Part shown: in pieces, positions 26,126 through 35,584 of the stretch
Layout: each line of letters begins with the position of its first letter
How positions within the stretch are numbered: position 1 is the stretch's first letter
Assembly (NCBI RefSeq): GCF_004349105.1
Contig: NZ_SMLB01000023.1
Coordinates: 1-64,000, forward strand
From: Jiangella aurantiaca
Lineage (GTDB): Bacteria; Actinomycetota; Actinomycetes; Jiangellales; Jiangellaceae
Reading direction: 5' to 3'
DNA length: 64,000 nt
Program-made: the position numbers and the translations under genes
The notes under the pieces: generated by a model
What the model was told of the DNA's origin: nothing
Databases searched by the model: none
Seen by the model: the letters and a program-made list of their open reading frames with translations, nothing else

Positions 26126-27781
26126 TCACATCGTGTGGTCGTCGAGGACGATCCGTCCGTCGCGTAGCTGGATGGTGCGGTCGCAGGCGGCGATGGTCGC
26201 GGGGCGGTGGGCGATGACGAGGGTGGCTCGGGTGCTGGGGCGGCGGAGGAAGGCGGATATGGCGGCGTCGGCCTCGGGGTCGAGGGCTGCGGTGGCTTCG
26301 TCGAGGATGAGGATGGCAGGGCGGTTGACGAGGGCGCGGGCAATCGCGACGCGGGCGCGTTGGCCGCCGGACAGGGCTGCTCCGCGTTCGCCGACGTCGC
26401 TGGCCAGGCCGCGGGGGAGCCCGGCGTCGGGGGAGACGATGCCGGCTTGCTTCGCTGCGTCTTCCAGGATGTGGGCGGAGGCGGTGGGTGCGCCGAGCCG
26501 GAGGTTGGATTCGATCGTCCCAGTGAGGACCGGGGCGTCCTGCGGCACCGCGGAGACGAGTTCGCGCAGCCGGGTGTCGGGGAGTGTGGTGGCGTCATGT
26601 CCGGCGACGAGGATGGTGCCGTCGTCGGGGTCCCAGAGACGCAGGGCGAGTCGTGCGCAGGTCGTCTTCCCCGCTCCCGAGGGGCCGACGAGGGCGACGG
26701 TCTCCCCGGGCCGGATGGTGAACGAGACGCGGTCGAGGGTGGTCGTTCGCTCGTCGTAGGTGAAGGAGACGTCGCGGAACTCCAGGCCGGTGCCGAGATC
26801 GGGGAAGGGTTCGTCGGAGGGTGGGGCGTCGCGCGTGGCGGGCGGGCGGTCGAGGATCTCGACGATCCGGTGGGCGGATTCGCGCAGGGTGCCGGCGTTG
26901 CGGAGCAGGTCGGAGATCTGCGCCGCCGGTGCGAGCGCGGCGGTGGAGACGGTGAAGGCGAGCGGAACGAGTTCGGGGGCGAGGGTGTCGTGGGTGAGCG
27001 CCGCGACGGCGAGTGATCCGAGGGCTGCGAGGGCGAGCAGGGCGTCGGCGATCCCGCGTTCGAGGCCGAGTCTGGACGCGACCTTCGCCTGCATGCGGGT
27101 CATCGACGCCGTGCGCGCTGCGATCTGCCGGCGCCGCCGGTCCAGGGCATTGGCGGCGCGCAGCTCGCGAAGCCCGTGGACGGTGTCGATCATGTCGGAG
27201 CGGAGGGTGACCCCGTCGACGGCGAGGGCGGCGGCTTGTCGACGCGCGACCCGGGATGTCAGCCAGGGGGTGGCGACGCCGGCGACGAGGAGCGGGACCC
27301 AGATCAGCAGCAGCCACGGCGTGATCAGCACGGAGACCGTCACGGTGATGGCCAGCACCAGGGCGGCGGTGAGGGTCTGCGCGACGGTGTGGGCGTAGAG
27401 CCATTCGAGGGTTTCGACGTCGGCGAGGGCCGTGCTGGTCAGGTCGCCGCTGTGGCGTCGGCGCCGGCGATCGGGGAGGCTGCGGCGCAGGGCGGTGAAG
27501 ATGCGGTCGCGGAGGATCCCGATCAGCCCGTAGGCGAGGTCGTGTGAGGCCATCGACTCGCGCCAGGTCGCCAGCGCGGTGACGACCGCCGCGGCGGCGA
27601 GCAGCGCGCCGGCGACGTAGATGTCCGCCGGGTCGCCGGCGAGGGTCCGGCCGATGAGCAGGGCGAGGCCGGCCGCGAGCCCGAGCGTGCCGAGCTGAAC
27701 GACGATGTTGCAGATCAGGGTCTCGATGAGGGGGCGGGGCCGGCTCGCGATCACCGGCAGCAGCCGGCGGACGGCGCTCAT
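26126..27781 (-). CDS. ABC half-transporter (CydC/IrtB-like) of the siderophore operon
   Basis: A 551-residue fused membrane-ATPase half-transporter with about six helices in the first 300 residues, Walker A GPSGAGKTT, signature ALSGGQRARVAIARAL and Walker B AILILDEATAALDPEA. It overlaps the preceding half-transporter gene by four bases, so they form a heterodimer. The pair resembles CydDC and IrtAB/YbtPQ. The siderophore-uptake genes upstream favour an IrtAB/YbtPQ-like role in moving or processing the iron-siderophore. It is the last gene of the minus-strand operon. Confidence 0.85.
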   Translation of the reverse strand: MSAVRRLLPVIASRPRPLIETLICNIVVQLGTLGLAAGLALLIGRTLAGDPADIYVAGALLAAAAVVTALATWRESMASHDLAYGLIGILRDRIFTALRRSLPDRRRRRHSGDLTSTALADVETLEWLYAHTVAQTLTAALVLAITVTVSVLITPWLLLIWVPLLVAGVATPWLTSRVARRQAAALAVDGVTLRSDMIDTVHGLRELRAANALDRRRRQIAARTASMTRMQAKVASRLGLERGIADALLALAALGSLAVAALTHDTLAPELVPLAFTVSTAALAPAAQISDLLRNAGTLRESAHRIVEILDRPPATRDAPPSDEPFPDLGTGLEFRDVSFTYDERTTTLDRVSFTIRPGETVALVGPSGAGKTTCARLALRLWDPDDGTILVAGHDATTLPDTRLRELVSAVPQDAPVLTGTIESNLRLGAPTASAHILEDAAKQAGIVSPDAGLPRGLASDVGERGAALSGGQRARVAIARALVNRPAILILDEATAALDPEADAAISAFLRRPSTRATLVIAHRPATIAACDRTIQLRDGRIVLDDHTM

Positions 27782-29469
27782 GGTCGTCCGTCCCGGACCG
27801 GAGCGGTCGCCACCGGAACGTGTCCGGCGGGTGCGAGGCGGCCATCGTCGACGCGGAGCACTGTTCCGGCACCTCGGGTCGCGGTGTCGCGGTGCGCGAT
27901 GACGATCGTCGTGCAGCCGCGGGTGGCGCGTTCGACACCGTCGAGCACGCGCCGTTCGGCGTCGACGTCGAGCGAGGACGTCGCCTCGTCGAGGACGAGC
28001 ACTGACGGTTCCGCCACGAGTGCTCGGGCGATCGCGAGGCGCTGGCGCTGCCCGCTGGAGAGCCGGGCGGCGTGCTCGTCGAGGACGGTCTCGTAGCCGT
28101 CGGGAAGCGTGTCGATGAAGGAGGCGATGTCGGCCGCGGCGGCCGCGGCGCGGAGCTGGTCGTCGGTGGCGTCGGGCCGGTGCAGCAGGAGGTTGTCCCG
28201 CACGGACCCGGCGAACAGGTAGGCGTCCTGTGCGACGACGACGATGCTGCGGTGCAGCGCGTCGAGGGAGTAGTCACGCAGGTCGCTCCCGTCCAGGCGG
28301 ATGGAGCCGGCGTCCGGGTCGTAGTCTCGGTCGAGTAGCCGGGCCAGCGTGCTCTTGCCGGAGCCGGACGGTCCGATCAGGGCGACGGTCGCGCCGGGCG
28401 GAACGCAGAAGCTCACGTCGGTGACACCGGACGTGGTTCCCGGATAGCGGAAGTTGACCCGCTCGAAGGCCACGGCGGCACCGTGTGGTGCCTGGTTGGT
28501 TCGCGAGCCGGTATCGGTCACGGTGGGCCGGGCGGAGAGGAGGGCGTCGAGTCCGTCGACGGCGGTGAGGCCGAGGTAGCCGGCATGCCAGTGCCCGCCG
28601 AGTTCGCCGATCGGCCGGAAGCACTCGCGCGCGAGCAGGAGGATGCCGAGCAGGTACGTGCCGGCATCGGAGCCGCTGGGCTGGCTCGTGATCGCGACGA
28701 TCACCGTGAGGACGGTGCCGAGGTGCAGTGCGGCGGCGCTGATAGCGCTCTCCACCAGCGAGATCCGCAGTTGCGCCATCGTGTCTTCGTGCAACTCGTC
28801 CGACCGCGTCCGCAGGAGGTCGCCGGTGCGGGCGCCGGCGCCGAAGATCCTGAGCAGCGGGATCGACTGGATCGCCTCGAGGTAGTCGGCCGACAGGCGC
28901 TCGAAGCGTGCCCATCTGCGCCGCCCGGTCGTCAGCAGGCGGGCGTCCCAGAACCGCGGCGCGATCACGGCGACGAGCACGGCGATCCCGAGCACCAGGC
29001 CCGCGGCGGGTGACTGGGCGGCGACCGCGATCACGAGGGTCAGCGGAACGACGATCACGACGGCGAGCTGGGGTAGGTAGCGGGAGTAGTAGGCGTCGAG
29101 ACCCTCGACGCCGTCGACGAGCGTCGCCGTGATCGCGCCCGCTCGCTCGCCGCGGGTGTAGGCAGGCCCGAGAGTGACCAGGTGGGCGAGGAGCCGGTCG
29201 CGCAGCCGGGTCCGGATGGCGATGCCGCACCGGGCGGTGATGACTTCTCGGGCCCAGACCAGGACGGCGCGGGCCACGGCGGTCAGCCCCAGCCACGGCA
29301 ACACTGCGACCGCACGGTCGAGATCGCCCGCGACGAGCGCGGCGAGGGCGGCCGCGACCTGGAGCGCGAACAGCACGTGCAGGCCGGTCACGGCCAACGT
29401 GGTCGCCGCCACGAGGACGATGTGCCCGGGTACCAGGCCGGCCAGCTGCAGCAGTCGGCGGTGGATCAT
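27778..29469 (-). CDS. ABC half-transporter (CydD/IrtA-like) of the siderophore operon
   Basis: A 563-residue fused membrane-ATPase half-transporter. It has a CydD-like membrane part (DAYYSRYLPQLAVVIVVPLTLVIAV), Walker A GPSGSGKST and Walker B VLVLDEATSSLD. The signature reads LSSGQ rather than LSGGQ. The ATG at 29469 overlaps the stop of the binding-lipoprotein gene (ATGA), and much longer upstream frames are spurious. It forms a dimer with the product of the gene downstream. Confidence 0.86.
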   Translation of the reverse strand: MIHRRLLQLAGLVPGHIVLVAATTLAVTGLHVLFALQVAAALAALVAGDLDRAVAVLPWLGLTAVARAVLVWAREVITARCGIAIRTRLRDRLLAHLVTLGPAYTRGERAGAITATLVDGVEGLDAYYSRYLPQLAVVIVVPLTLVIAVAAQSPAAGLVLGIAVLVAVIAPRFWDARLLTTGRRRWARFERLSADYLEAIQSIPLLRIFGAGARTGDLLRTRSDELHEDTMAQLRISLVESAISAAALHLGTVLTVIVAITSQPSGSDAGTYLLGILLLARECFRPIGELGGHWHAGYLGLTAVDGLDALLSARPTVTDTGSRTNQAPHGAAVAFERVNFRYPGTTSGVTDVSFCVPPGATVALIGPSGSGKSTLARLLDRDYDPDAGSIRLDGSDLRDYSLDALHRSIVVVAQDAYLFAGSVRDNLLLHRPDATDDQLRAAAAAADIASFIDTLPDGYETVLDEHAARLSSGQRQRLAIARALVAEPSVLVLDEATSSLDVDAERRVLDGVERATRGCTTIVIAHRDTATRGAGTVLRVDDGRLAPAGHVPVATAPVRDGRP

Positions 29470-30485
29470 CCTCCGAACGCGTCGGGGTAGAGCTGCTCGG
29501 CGATCTGCCGCACGACCGACACGTTGCCGAGGGTGCCCGGGAAGGTGTCGGCGGAGGAGATGGCGATCATTCGGCCGTCTCGCACGGCGGGCAGGTCGGG
29601 GAACGTCGCCGTCAGGTATTCGCGGGTGGCCTGTTCGTGGGCGTCGTCGGAGGCGGCGAACACCAGGGCGTCCGGGGCCTCCGCGGCCAGCGTCTCGGGA
29701 CTGATCTGCGCCGCGAAGAACTCGGCGAATGCCGGGTCGTCGGGCCCGAACACGTTGTCGGCGCCGGCCAGCCTCAGCATGTCGTACTCGACGCCGGCGC
29801 CGATCGCGGTGAGCGTGCTGCCCTCGACGTAGACCTGCGCGACCCGAGGCCGCGGACGGCCGTCGATGGCGGCGGCCACCTCGTCGAGGTCCGACTGCGC
29901 CTGCTCGACGAGCGCCTCGGCCTCTTCCTCGACTCCGAAGATCTGTCCCAGGTTCCGCAGGTCGATGAAGAGATCGTCGACGGTTCCCTCCATGCGGCGG
30001 TCGAAGCATCCGCCGGTGGCGACGTAGGCGGCGATTCCGGCCTGGTCGAGCTGCTCGATGCTCGCGAACCCCTGCTCGGCGGTGAACTCGTAGGTCGTCG
30101 GCGAGAACACGAAGTCCGGTTCGGCGCCGAGGAGCTCCTCACGGCTGGGCGGCGTCGTGTCGCCCAGGACGGGGATGTCCGCGGCGAGCTCGGCCACATC
30201 GTCGGGGAGCGTCTTGGTGCCCACTTGGGCCTGTCCGACCATGTGGTCGGCGAGTCCGAGGCGCAGCAGGAGCTCGGTCTGTGACGGACTGAGCCCGACG
30301 ACGGCGCTGGGGGTCCCGGTGACCGTGACGTCGCGGCCGCAGTTCTGGACGGTCGTGACGTCGGCGTCGTCGTCCGCGGGGGCCGATCCCGTCACGGACG
30401 TGCCGCAGCCGGTCAGCGCGAGGGCGACGGCGAACCCCGTCGCGAGGACCGGGGTTCGGACGCGGCGGGAAGAGACGGGACTCAT
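29466..30485 (-). CDS. Iron-siderophore ABC substrate-binding lipoprotein
   Basis: A 339-residue periplasmic-type binding protein of the FepB/FhuD class. The lipobox LTGC (ALALTGCG) anchors it to the membrane. The body has the cluster-A two-lobed pattern: VVGLSPSQTELLLRLGLADHMVGQAQ, PSREELLGAEPDFVF and a C-terminal SVVRQIAEQLYPDAF. It captures a ferric chelate for the permease and ATPase encoded upstream. It overlaps both neighbouring genes, showing tight coupling. Confidence 0.92.
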   Translation of the reverse strand: MSPVSSRRVRTPVLATGFAVALALTGCGTSVTGSAPADDDADVTTVQNCGRDVTVTGTPSAVVGLSPSQTELLLRLGLADHMVGQAQVGTKTLPDDVAELAADIPVLGDTTPPSREELLGAEPDFVFSPTTYEFTAEQGFASIEQLDQAGIAAYVATGGCFDRRMEGTVDDLFIDLRNLGQIFGVEEEAEALVEQAQSDLDEVAAAIDGRPRPRVAQVYVEGSTLTAIGAGVEYDMLRLAGADNVFGPDDPAFAEFFAAQISPETLAAEAPDALVFAASDDAHEQATREYLTATFPDLPAVRDGRMIAISSADTFPGTLGNVSVVRQIAEQLYPDAFGG

Positions 30486-31303
30486 GGGGTGGTCGCTCCT
30501 TGGGGTTCGGGGCTGATATCGGCGGACGGGGACGGGTCGTGGGGGTGGCCGAACGCGAGCACCGTCCTGCCGGTCTCGGGATCGGGCAGGAACCTCGCGT
30601 CGACCTCGAAGACCTCGCGCACGAGGTCCCGAGTCAACACGTCGCGAGGCGGGCCGAACGCCACGAGCCGGCCGTCCTTGAGGACCGCGACCTCGTCGCA
30701 GTGCGCGGCGGCCAGGTTCAGGTCGTGCAGTGCGGCGATGACGGTCCGGTCGAGGGTGCCGACGAGGCGCATCTGCTCGAGCTGATGGGCGATGTCGAGG
30801 TGGTTCGTCGGTTCGTCGAGGACCAGGACCGGGCCGGCTTGGGCGAGCGCCCGGGCGAGCATGACCCGCTGTTTCTGTCCCCCGGACAGCTGTCCGACCA
30901 TGCGGTCGGCCAGATCGAGCGCACCGACGCGGACGAGCGCCTCCTCGGCGATCCGCAGATCCTCGGCCGTGTCCCGCCCGAAGGAGGAATGGTGGGGCAC
31001 TCGGCCGAGGAGCACGACCTCCAGAACCGTGAGATCGAACTCGGTCGAGGTCTCCTGGAGCATCACGGCCACCGTGCGGGCGACGTCACGCGGCCGGAGG
31101 CTGCGGACGTCGTGGTCGTTCAGCAGCGTCCGGCCCGCTCGCGGTGTGACCGCCCGGTACAGCGTGCGCAGCAGCGTGGACTTCCCGCTGCCGTTGGGAC
31201 CCAGGAGGCCGACGAACCGGCCGTCCTCGATCGCGAGAGACACCGACCGCAGCACGTCGGTGCCGCCGAGGGCGACGGTGAGGTCGTCGAACACCACCCT
31301 CAT
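30482..31303 (-). CDS. Iron-siderophore ABC transporter ATPase
   Basis: A 273-residue ATPase of the FepC/FecE class: Walker A GPNGSGKST, Q-loop VMLQETSTEFDLTV, signature LSGGQKQRVMLARAL and Walker B VLVLDEPTNHLD. It overlaps the permease gene upstream by four bases and the lipoprotein gene downstream by four. It powers uptake of a ferric siderophore, heme or cobalamin, with the first most likely. Confidence 0.94.
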   Translation of the reverse strand: MRVVFDDLTVALGGTDVLRSVSLAIEDGRFVGLLGPNGSGKSTLLRTLYRAVTPRAGRTLLNDHDVRSLRPRDVARTVAVMLQETSTEFDLTVLEVVLLGRVPHHSSFGRDTAEDLRIAEEALVRVGALDLADRMVGQLSGGQKQRVMLARALAQAGPVLVLDEPTNHLDIAHQLEQMRLVGTLDRTVIAALHDLNLAAAHCDEVAVLKDGRLVAFGPPRDVLTRDLVREVFEVDARFLPDPETGRTVLAFGHPHDPSPSADISPEPQGATTP

Positions 31304-32424
31304 CGGTCGAACCCCGCACGAGCGGCCGACCCGCGCCGCATCAGCCAGAGGAAGAACGGCGCTCCGACGAACGCCGTCAGGATGCCGAGCGGGATCTCTG
31401 TGGGAGCGGCGACCGTCCGGGCGAGCAGGTCGGCGAGCATCAGGAACGCCGCACCGCCGAGGAGCGCGACCGGCAGCATCCGGCGATGGTCCGCGCCGAC
31501 CAGGATGCGCGCCACGTGCGGGATGACCAGCCCGACGAACCCGATACCCCCGCTGACCGACACGATCGCTCCCGTGAGCAGCGACGCCACGAGCAGCAGC
31601 AGGCCTCGGAGCCGGGCCACGTTCACGCCCAGCGCCGTCGCCGACTCGTCACCGGTCAACAGCGCGTTCATCGGCCGCACCTGCGTTCCCACGACCACGC
31701 ACGCGACCACCAACGCGATCGCCGGCCCGATCAGGCTCTGCATCGTGGCCGCCGAGACACTCCCCAGCAGGAAGAACAAGACGCTCACGACGTTCTGAGC
31801 GTCGGTCGTGACCGTCAGGTAGCTCGTGATCGCGCTGAACAACGTCCCGAGGGCCACCCCGGAAAGGATCATCCGGGTCGGCGACAGTTGGCCACGCTGC
31901 CGGGCGAACAGCGCCACCAGCACACTCGCGCCGAGCGCGCCGACGAACGCCGCGGCGCTCAAGGACAGGCCGGCGACCGCCGTTGAACCGGCGACGATGA
32001 CCAGCACTGCGCCCACGCTCGCGCCCGAGGAGACGCCCAGAATGTAGGGCTCCGCTAGCGGGTTGCGGACGATCACCTGCATGATCGCGCCGGCGAGAGC
32101 CAATCCGGCCCCAGCGACGCCGGCCAGCAAGGTGCGAGGAAGCCGGAAGTTCCACACCGCCTGGTCCTGCAGCTGCGTCAGGCTCCCGTCCGTCATCCAC
32201 GGCATCCCGGGGACGAGGTGGCCCAGCACGATCCGCGCCGCGTCGACGACGCCGACCTCTACGGGCCCGACGGCGCTGGACGCCACGACCAGGCCCAGGA
32301 TCACCGCCACCAGCGCACCGCATAGCAATGGCGTCACCGCGCGACGTCGCCGTGAGACGCCCGCGCGCGACGCAGCCTCACCAGCGGCAGGCGCCTCTCG
32401 GCGCAGCAGGGAACGGGTGGACAC
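31300..32424 (-). CDS. Iron-siderophore ABC permease (FecCD)
   Basis: A 374-residue permease with about ten membrane helices. FecCD signatures are visible: GAGLALAGAIMQVIVRNPLAEPYILGVSSGASVGAV, the ATPase-contact helix ATALGVNVARLRGLLLLVASLLTGAIVSVSGGIGFVGLVIPHVARILVGADHR, and a conserved C-terminus. The start is GTG at 32424. First gene of the five-gene operon. Because only one permease gene is present, the complex probably uses a homodimer. Confidence 0.92.
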   Translation of the reverse strand: MSTRSLLRREAPAAGEAASRAGVSRRRRAVTPLLCGALVAVILGLVVASSAVGPVEVGVVDAARIVLGHLVPGMPWMTDGSLTQLQDQAVWNFRLPRTLLAGVAGAGLALAGAIMQVIVRNPLAEPYILGVSSGASVGAVLVIVAGSTAVAGLSLSAAAFVGALGASVLVALFARQRGQLSPTRMILSGVALGTLFSAITSYLTVTTDAQNVVSVLFFLLGSVSAATMQSLIGPAIALVVACVVVGTQVRPMNALLTGDESATALGVNVARLRGLLLLVASLLTGAIVSVSGGIGFVGLVIPHVARILVGADHRRMLPVALLGGAAFLMLADLLARTVAAPTEIPLGILTAFVGAPFFLWLMRRGSAARAGFDR

Positions 32425-32460
32425 AGGAGCTAGCCCTCTCGGTCGGGGAATCCGAACCTA

Positions 32461-32478
32461 AGTGATAACAGTAATCGG
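32461..32478. promoter_or_regulatory. Imperfect AT-rich dyad before the siderophore operon
   Basis: The AT-rich stretch around GATAACAGTAATC matches its own complement at 10 of 13 positions. Together with TTAGGTT just beside it (minus strand) it could be a metal-regulator (Zur- or DtxR-like) site for the operon starting at 32424. Confidence 0.25.
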
Positions 32479-32503
32479 TAGCAAACCGGGCACGTCGTTG
32501 GCG

Positions 32504-32827
32504 GTTCAGCTGCGCGCGGCGCGGTTGGACGGTGCCAGCCGGCGGCAGGCGTTCTTCTACATCACCCTGCCACTGTTGCGGCGGTCGATCGCGCTGTGCC
32601 TGATCGTCTCGGTCACCGGGTCGCTGCTGGCCTTCGACCAGTTCTTCATCCTGACCCAGGGCGGTCCGGACAATTCCACGACCACGATCGTGATGCTGAT
32701 CTACCGGACGGCGTTCCGGCAGTTCGACCTCGGAGCCGCCGCCGCGCTGTCCGTCATGGTTTTGATCGTCCTGGTAGTGATCAACATCGCGCAGTTCCGC
32801 TTCCTGCGCCGCGGGGCCGAGGAGTAG
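32504..32827 (+). pseudogene. Headless sugar ABC permease (MalF type)
   Basis: Only the last ~107 residues of a MalF-type permease remain, starting inside the EAA loop (RAARLDGASRRQAFFYITLPLLRRS, normally preceded by EA) and running through the last helices to the stop. About 190 N-terminal residues are absent, and sequence unrelated to the family lies before it, next to the promoter of the siderophore operon. It must have been cut by a rearrangement. Confidence 0.85.
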
Positions 32828-32829
32828 CG

Positions 32830-33645
32830 ATGAGAGTGGCGATCGGCCGCGCCTCGTACTACGTCTTCGCGGGCGGACTTGCGATCACGTTCCTGCTCCC
32901 GCTGGTGTGGACCGCTGTCGCCTCGGTGTCGCCGCACGCCGCCACCGCGCAGCAGAAGGGCTATGGGTTCGGCAACTACCAGGTGCTGGCCGACTATGAT
33001 GCCGGCCTGCTGAGGTACCTGTGGAACAGCTCCGTCGTCTCGGCGCTGACCGTGATCTTCACGCTGGTGCTGTCGATTCTCGGCGGCTACGCCTTCGCCC
33101 GGTTCCGGTTCTGGGGGCGGGACACGCTGTTCCTGGTGATCATCGCCATCCTGATGGTCCCGTCTGTCACCTTGCTGGTTCCGCCGTATGTGCTCTTCGG
33201 CGAGATCGGCCTGCGGAACAACCTGCTCGGTCTGGCGATCGTGATGACGCTGTATCAGCTGCCGTTCGCGATGTTCATGATGCGGACCTCCTTCGAGGCG
33301 GTGCCCCGGGAGTTGGAGGAGTCGGCGCTGGTCGACGGCTGCGGCACGTTCGCGGTACTGCGCTGGATCCTGCTGCGCGCGGTCTGGCCGGGCGTCCTCA
33401 CCGCCGGCCTGTTCGCCTTCCTGTACGCCTGGAACGACTTCATCGTCCCGTTGTTCCTCATCAACGACAGTGCGAAGTATCCGCTGCCGCTGGCGATGGC
33501 CAATCTGCGGGGCGGAACGAGCGGCGCCAACTTCGGGGTCGCCGAAGCCGGCGTCGTCGTGATGGCGATCCCGTGCCTGATCCTGTTCCTGCATCTGCAG
33601 CGTTAATACGTTCGCGGCTTCATGTCTGGAGCTCTGGACGAATGA
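32830..33645 (+). pseudogene. Sugar ABC permease (MalG type) with in-frame TAA near the end
   Basis: A MalG-type permease with six membrane helices and an EAA loop (ELEESALVDGCGTFAVLRWILLRAVWPGV). The frame stops at TAA (33604-33606) after LILFLHLQR, at 258 residues. The next twelve codons in the same frame read YVRGFMSGALDE and end in TGA at 33643-33645, which is the family's standard C-terminus. So a Tyr codon (TAC) has become TAA. With the headless partner before it and no binding protein or ATPase nearby, the uptake system is dead or dying. ATG at 32830. Confidence 0.8.
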
Positions 33646-33674
33646 GAGCCACCTGCATTGCGGGTGGCCGTCTC
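33644..33674. terminator. Hairpin between convergent genes
   Basis: GAGAGCCACC and GGTGGCCGTCTC pair with one bulge around a nine-base loop, between the MalG relic and the convergent EamA gene. Confidence 0.5.
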
Positions 33675-33703
33675 GTTCGTGGGCTGGTTCTCCATATCGG
33701 CGG

Positions 33704-34597
33704 TCAGACGTCTGCGCGGGCGGCGCGTGTGGCGCCCGCCGATGCGGCCACCACGCACAGCACCGCGATCCACTGCGACCAGTGCAGCGCCTCCTGGAGC
33801 AGGATGAGGCCGATGAGGGCCGCCATCGCGGGTTCGAGGCTCATCAGGATGCCGAACACGCGCGCTGGGATCTTGCGCAGTGCTTCCAGATCCAGCGTGT
33901 ACGGGATCACCGACGACAACAGTGCCACGCCGAGCCCCGCAACCAGGACCCACGGCTGGATCAGCGCCGTTCCGCTGTCGGCCACGCCGAATGGCACAGC
34001 CACCACTGCCGCGACGACCATTCCCAGAGCCAGACCGTTGCCTTCCGTGGTGTGTCGGCCCAGCGCCGCGCCGAGCAGGATGTACAGGCCCCAGAACGTT
34101 CCCGCGGCGAGGGCGAACAGAACGCCGGCGAGGTCGAGGTCGCCGCCTCCCTCCATTAGCAGGACGACACCGCCCGCCGCGAGTACGGCCCAGAAAGCGT
34201 CCAGCCATCGCCTCGACCCGGCCAGAGCCACTGCCAGCGGCCCGAGGAACTCGATGGTGACCGCGATCCCCAGCGGGATCCGGGCCAGCGCGAGGTAGAA
34301 GCACAGGTTCATCAAGCCGAGGATCACGCCGTAGCTGAGCACAACTGTCCACGTGCGACGATTCACGCGCAGTGACGGCCGCCACAACAGCATCAGCACC
34401 GCCGCCGCGAAGAACAGGCGCAACGCGACTGTCCCGAAGCTGCCCACCTCGCTGAACAGCTGCTTGGCCAATGCCGAGCCCACCTGAACGCTGACGATGC
34501 CGAGCAGTACCAGCGCCGGTGGCGGGATCGCATCGAAGGTACGTCCGGCCAGCGCGGTCAGCGGGGACCGGCCGCGTTGCGTCCTGTCGACGTTCAT
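33704..34597 (-). CDS. EamA-family exporter (RhtA-like)
   Basis: A 297-residue drug/metabolite transporter with ten hydrophobic helices in two EamA repeats (about 25-150 and 160-290). IPLGIAVTIEFLGPLAVAL and a later SVIPYTLDLEALRKIPARVFGILMSLEPAMAALIGLILLQEAL are family marks. RhtA homologues export threonine/homoserine and related amino acids; the substrate here is unproven. The stop of a convergent relic lies 59 bases away, with a hairpin between. Confidence 0.88.
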   Translation of the reverse strand: MNVDRTQRGRSPLTALAGRTFDAIPPPALVLLGIVSVQVGSALAKQLFSEVGSFGTVALRLFFAAAVLMLLWRPSLRVNRRTWTVVLSYGVILGLMNLCFYLALARIPLGIAVTIEFLGPLAVALAGSRRWLDAFWAVLAAGGVVLLMEGGGDLDLAGVLFALAAGTFWGLYILLGAALGRHTTEGNGLALGMVVAAVVAVPFGVADSGTALIQPWVLVAGLGVALLSSVIPYTLDLEALRKIPARVFGILMSLEPAMAALIGLILLQEALHWSQWIAVLCVVAASAGATRAARADV

Positions 34598-34754
34598 GGT
34601 GTGGCCACGCGTGGATTATCGACGATCGGGCGCGGCGCGTCATGTGGTTTCCACGTGCTCAGGCCGCAGGAGCCGCTGTCGTTTCCGTCCAAGACGGGGG
34701 CGGCGGACGGGGTCTACCGTGGGCGCGAGCGCACACGATGAAGGAGAACGGCAC

Positions 34755-35333
34755 ATGCGTGATCTGGTCTACACGGGATTCATGTCACTCGACGGCGTCG
34801 TCGACTCTCCGGGCGGCGGGCCGGGGGAGGAGCACCGCAGCGGCGGCTGGGTGTTCAAGGACCTCGAGTTCGTCCCCGAGGCGTGGTCGATCAAGGGCGA
34901 GGAGCTCGCCGACACGACGGCGCTCATGTTCGGCCGCCGCAGCTACGAGGCGTTCGCGTCGGTCTGGCCCAGCTCCGAGGACCACGCCGCCTACAAGGAG
35001 CTGCCCAAATACGTGGTGTCGACCACGCTGTCCGACGACGCCCTCGTCGACGGCTGGGGGCCGACCACGATCCTGCGCTCGACGGACGACGTCGCCGCGC
35101 TCAAGGAGGGCGAGGGCGGCGCGATCTTCATCCACGGGAGCGCGGAGCTCGCCCGGCGGCTGTCGGACGCGGGCCTGATCGACCGGTACCACCTGCTCGT
35201 CTTCCCGGTGCTGCTCGCCGCCGGCAAGAGCCTGTTCAGCAGGGTGGACAAAGAAAAGCAGATGCTGAAGCTCCGGGACTCCGAGGTCTACTCGAACGGG
35301 ATCACCAAGCTGATCTACGACGTCACCCGCTGA
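34755..35333 (+). CDS. Dihydrofolate-reductase-like protein (RibD C-terminal fold)
   Basis: A 192-residue protein of the YyaP/RibD-C group: MRDLVYTGFMSLDGVVDSPGG at the N-terminus, LMFGRRSYEAFASVWP, KYVVSTTL, IFIHGSAELARRLSDAGLIDRYHLLVFPVLLAAGKSLF. These proteins have the DHFR-like NADPH fold but usually unknown substrates. The ATG at 34755 has AAGGAG upstream. Confidence 0.88.
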   Translation: MRDLVYTGFMSLDGVVDSPGGGPGEEHRSGGWVFKDLEFVPEAWSIKGEELADTTALMFGRRSYEAFASVWPSSEDHAAYKELPKYVVSTTLSDDALVDGWGPTTILRSTDDVAALKEGEGGAIFIHGSAELARRLSDAGLIDRYHLLVFPVLLAAGKSLFSRVDKEKQMLKLRDSEVYSNGITKLIYDVTR

Positions 35334-35547
35334 CCCAGGCCGGCGGCGCGCTCAGGTACCGGCGCGGTACCGGTCCTGGTCTCGGGCCGGTGACGCCCGC
35401 GTACGCCCTGCCGGCCTGCTCCCAGAACACCAGGCCCCAGCGCACCCGCGCGACCGAGGTCATCTCGGTGACCTGCTCGCTCGTGCACGTCCAGACGCTG
35501 TCGATCCACCGTGAGTCGGACCGGCGCGTCTCGAACCGCGGTCCCAC
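35323..35547 (-). pseudogene. N-terminal relic of an AraC-type regulator (DUF6597-like)
   Basis: The minus strand encodes SRWIDSVWTCTSEQVTEMTSVARVRWGLVFWEQ...YAGVTGP, the N-terminal sensory part seen in some AraC regulators. The continuation (PETRTGTAPVPE) is in a neighbouring frame, and the DNA-binding half is missing. A frameshifted and truncated gene. Confidence 0.6.
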
Positions 35548-35584
35548 GGGCGAAGGAAACGCCGTGGCCCGGGGGCGGTGGTGA

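Noticed and set aside
34883-35584. Plus-strand frame continuing past the DHFR-like gene
   Set aside because: A shadow in the wrong frame; the intact family protein ends at 35333.
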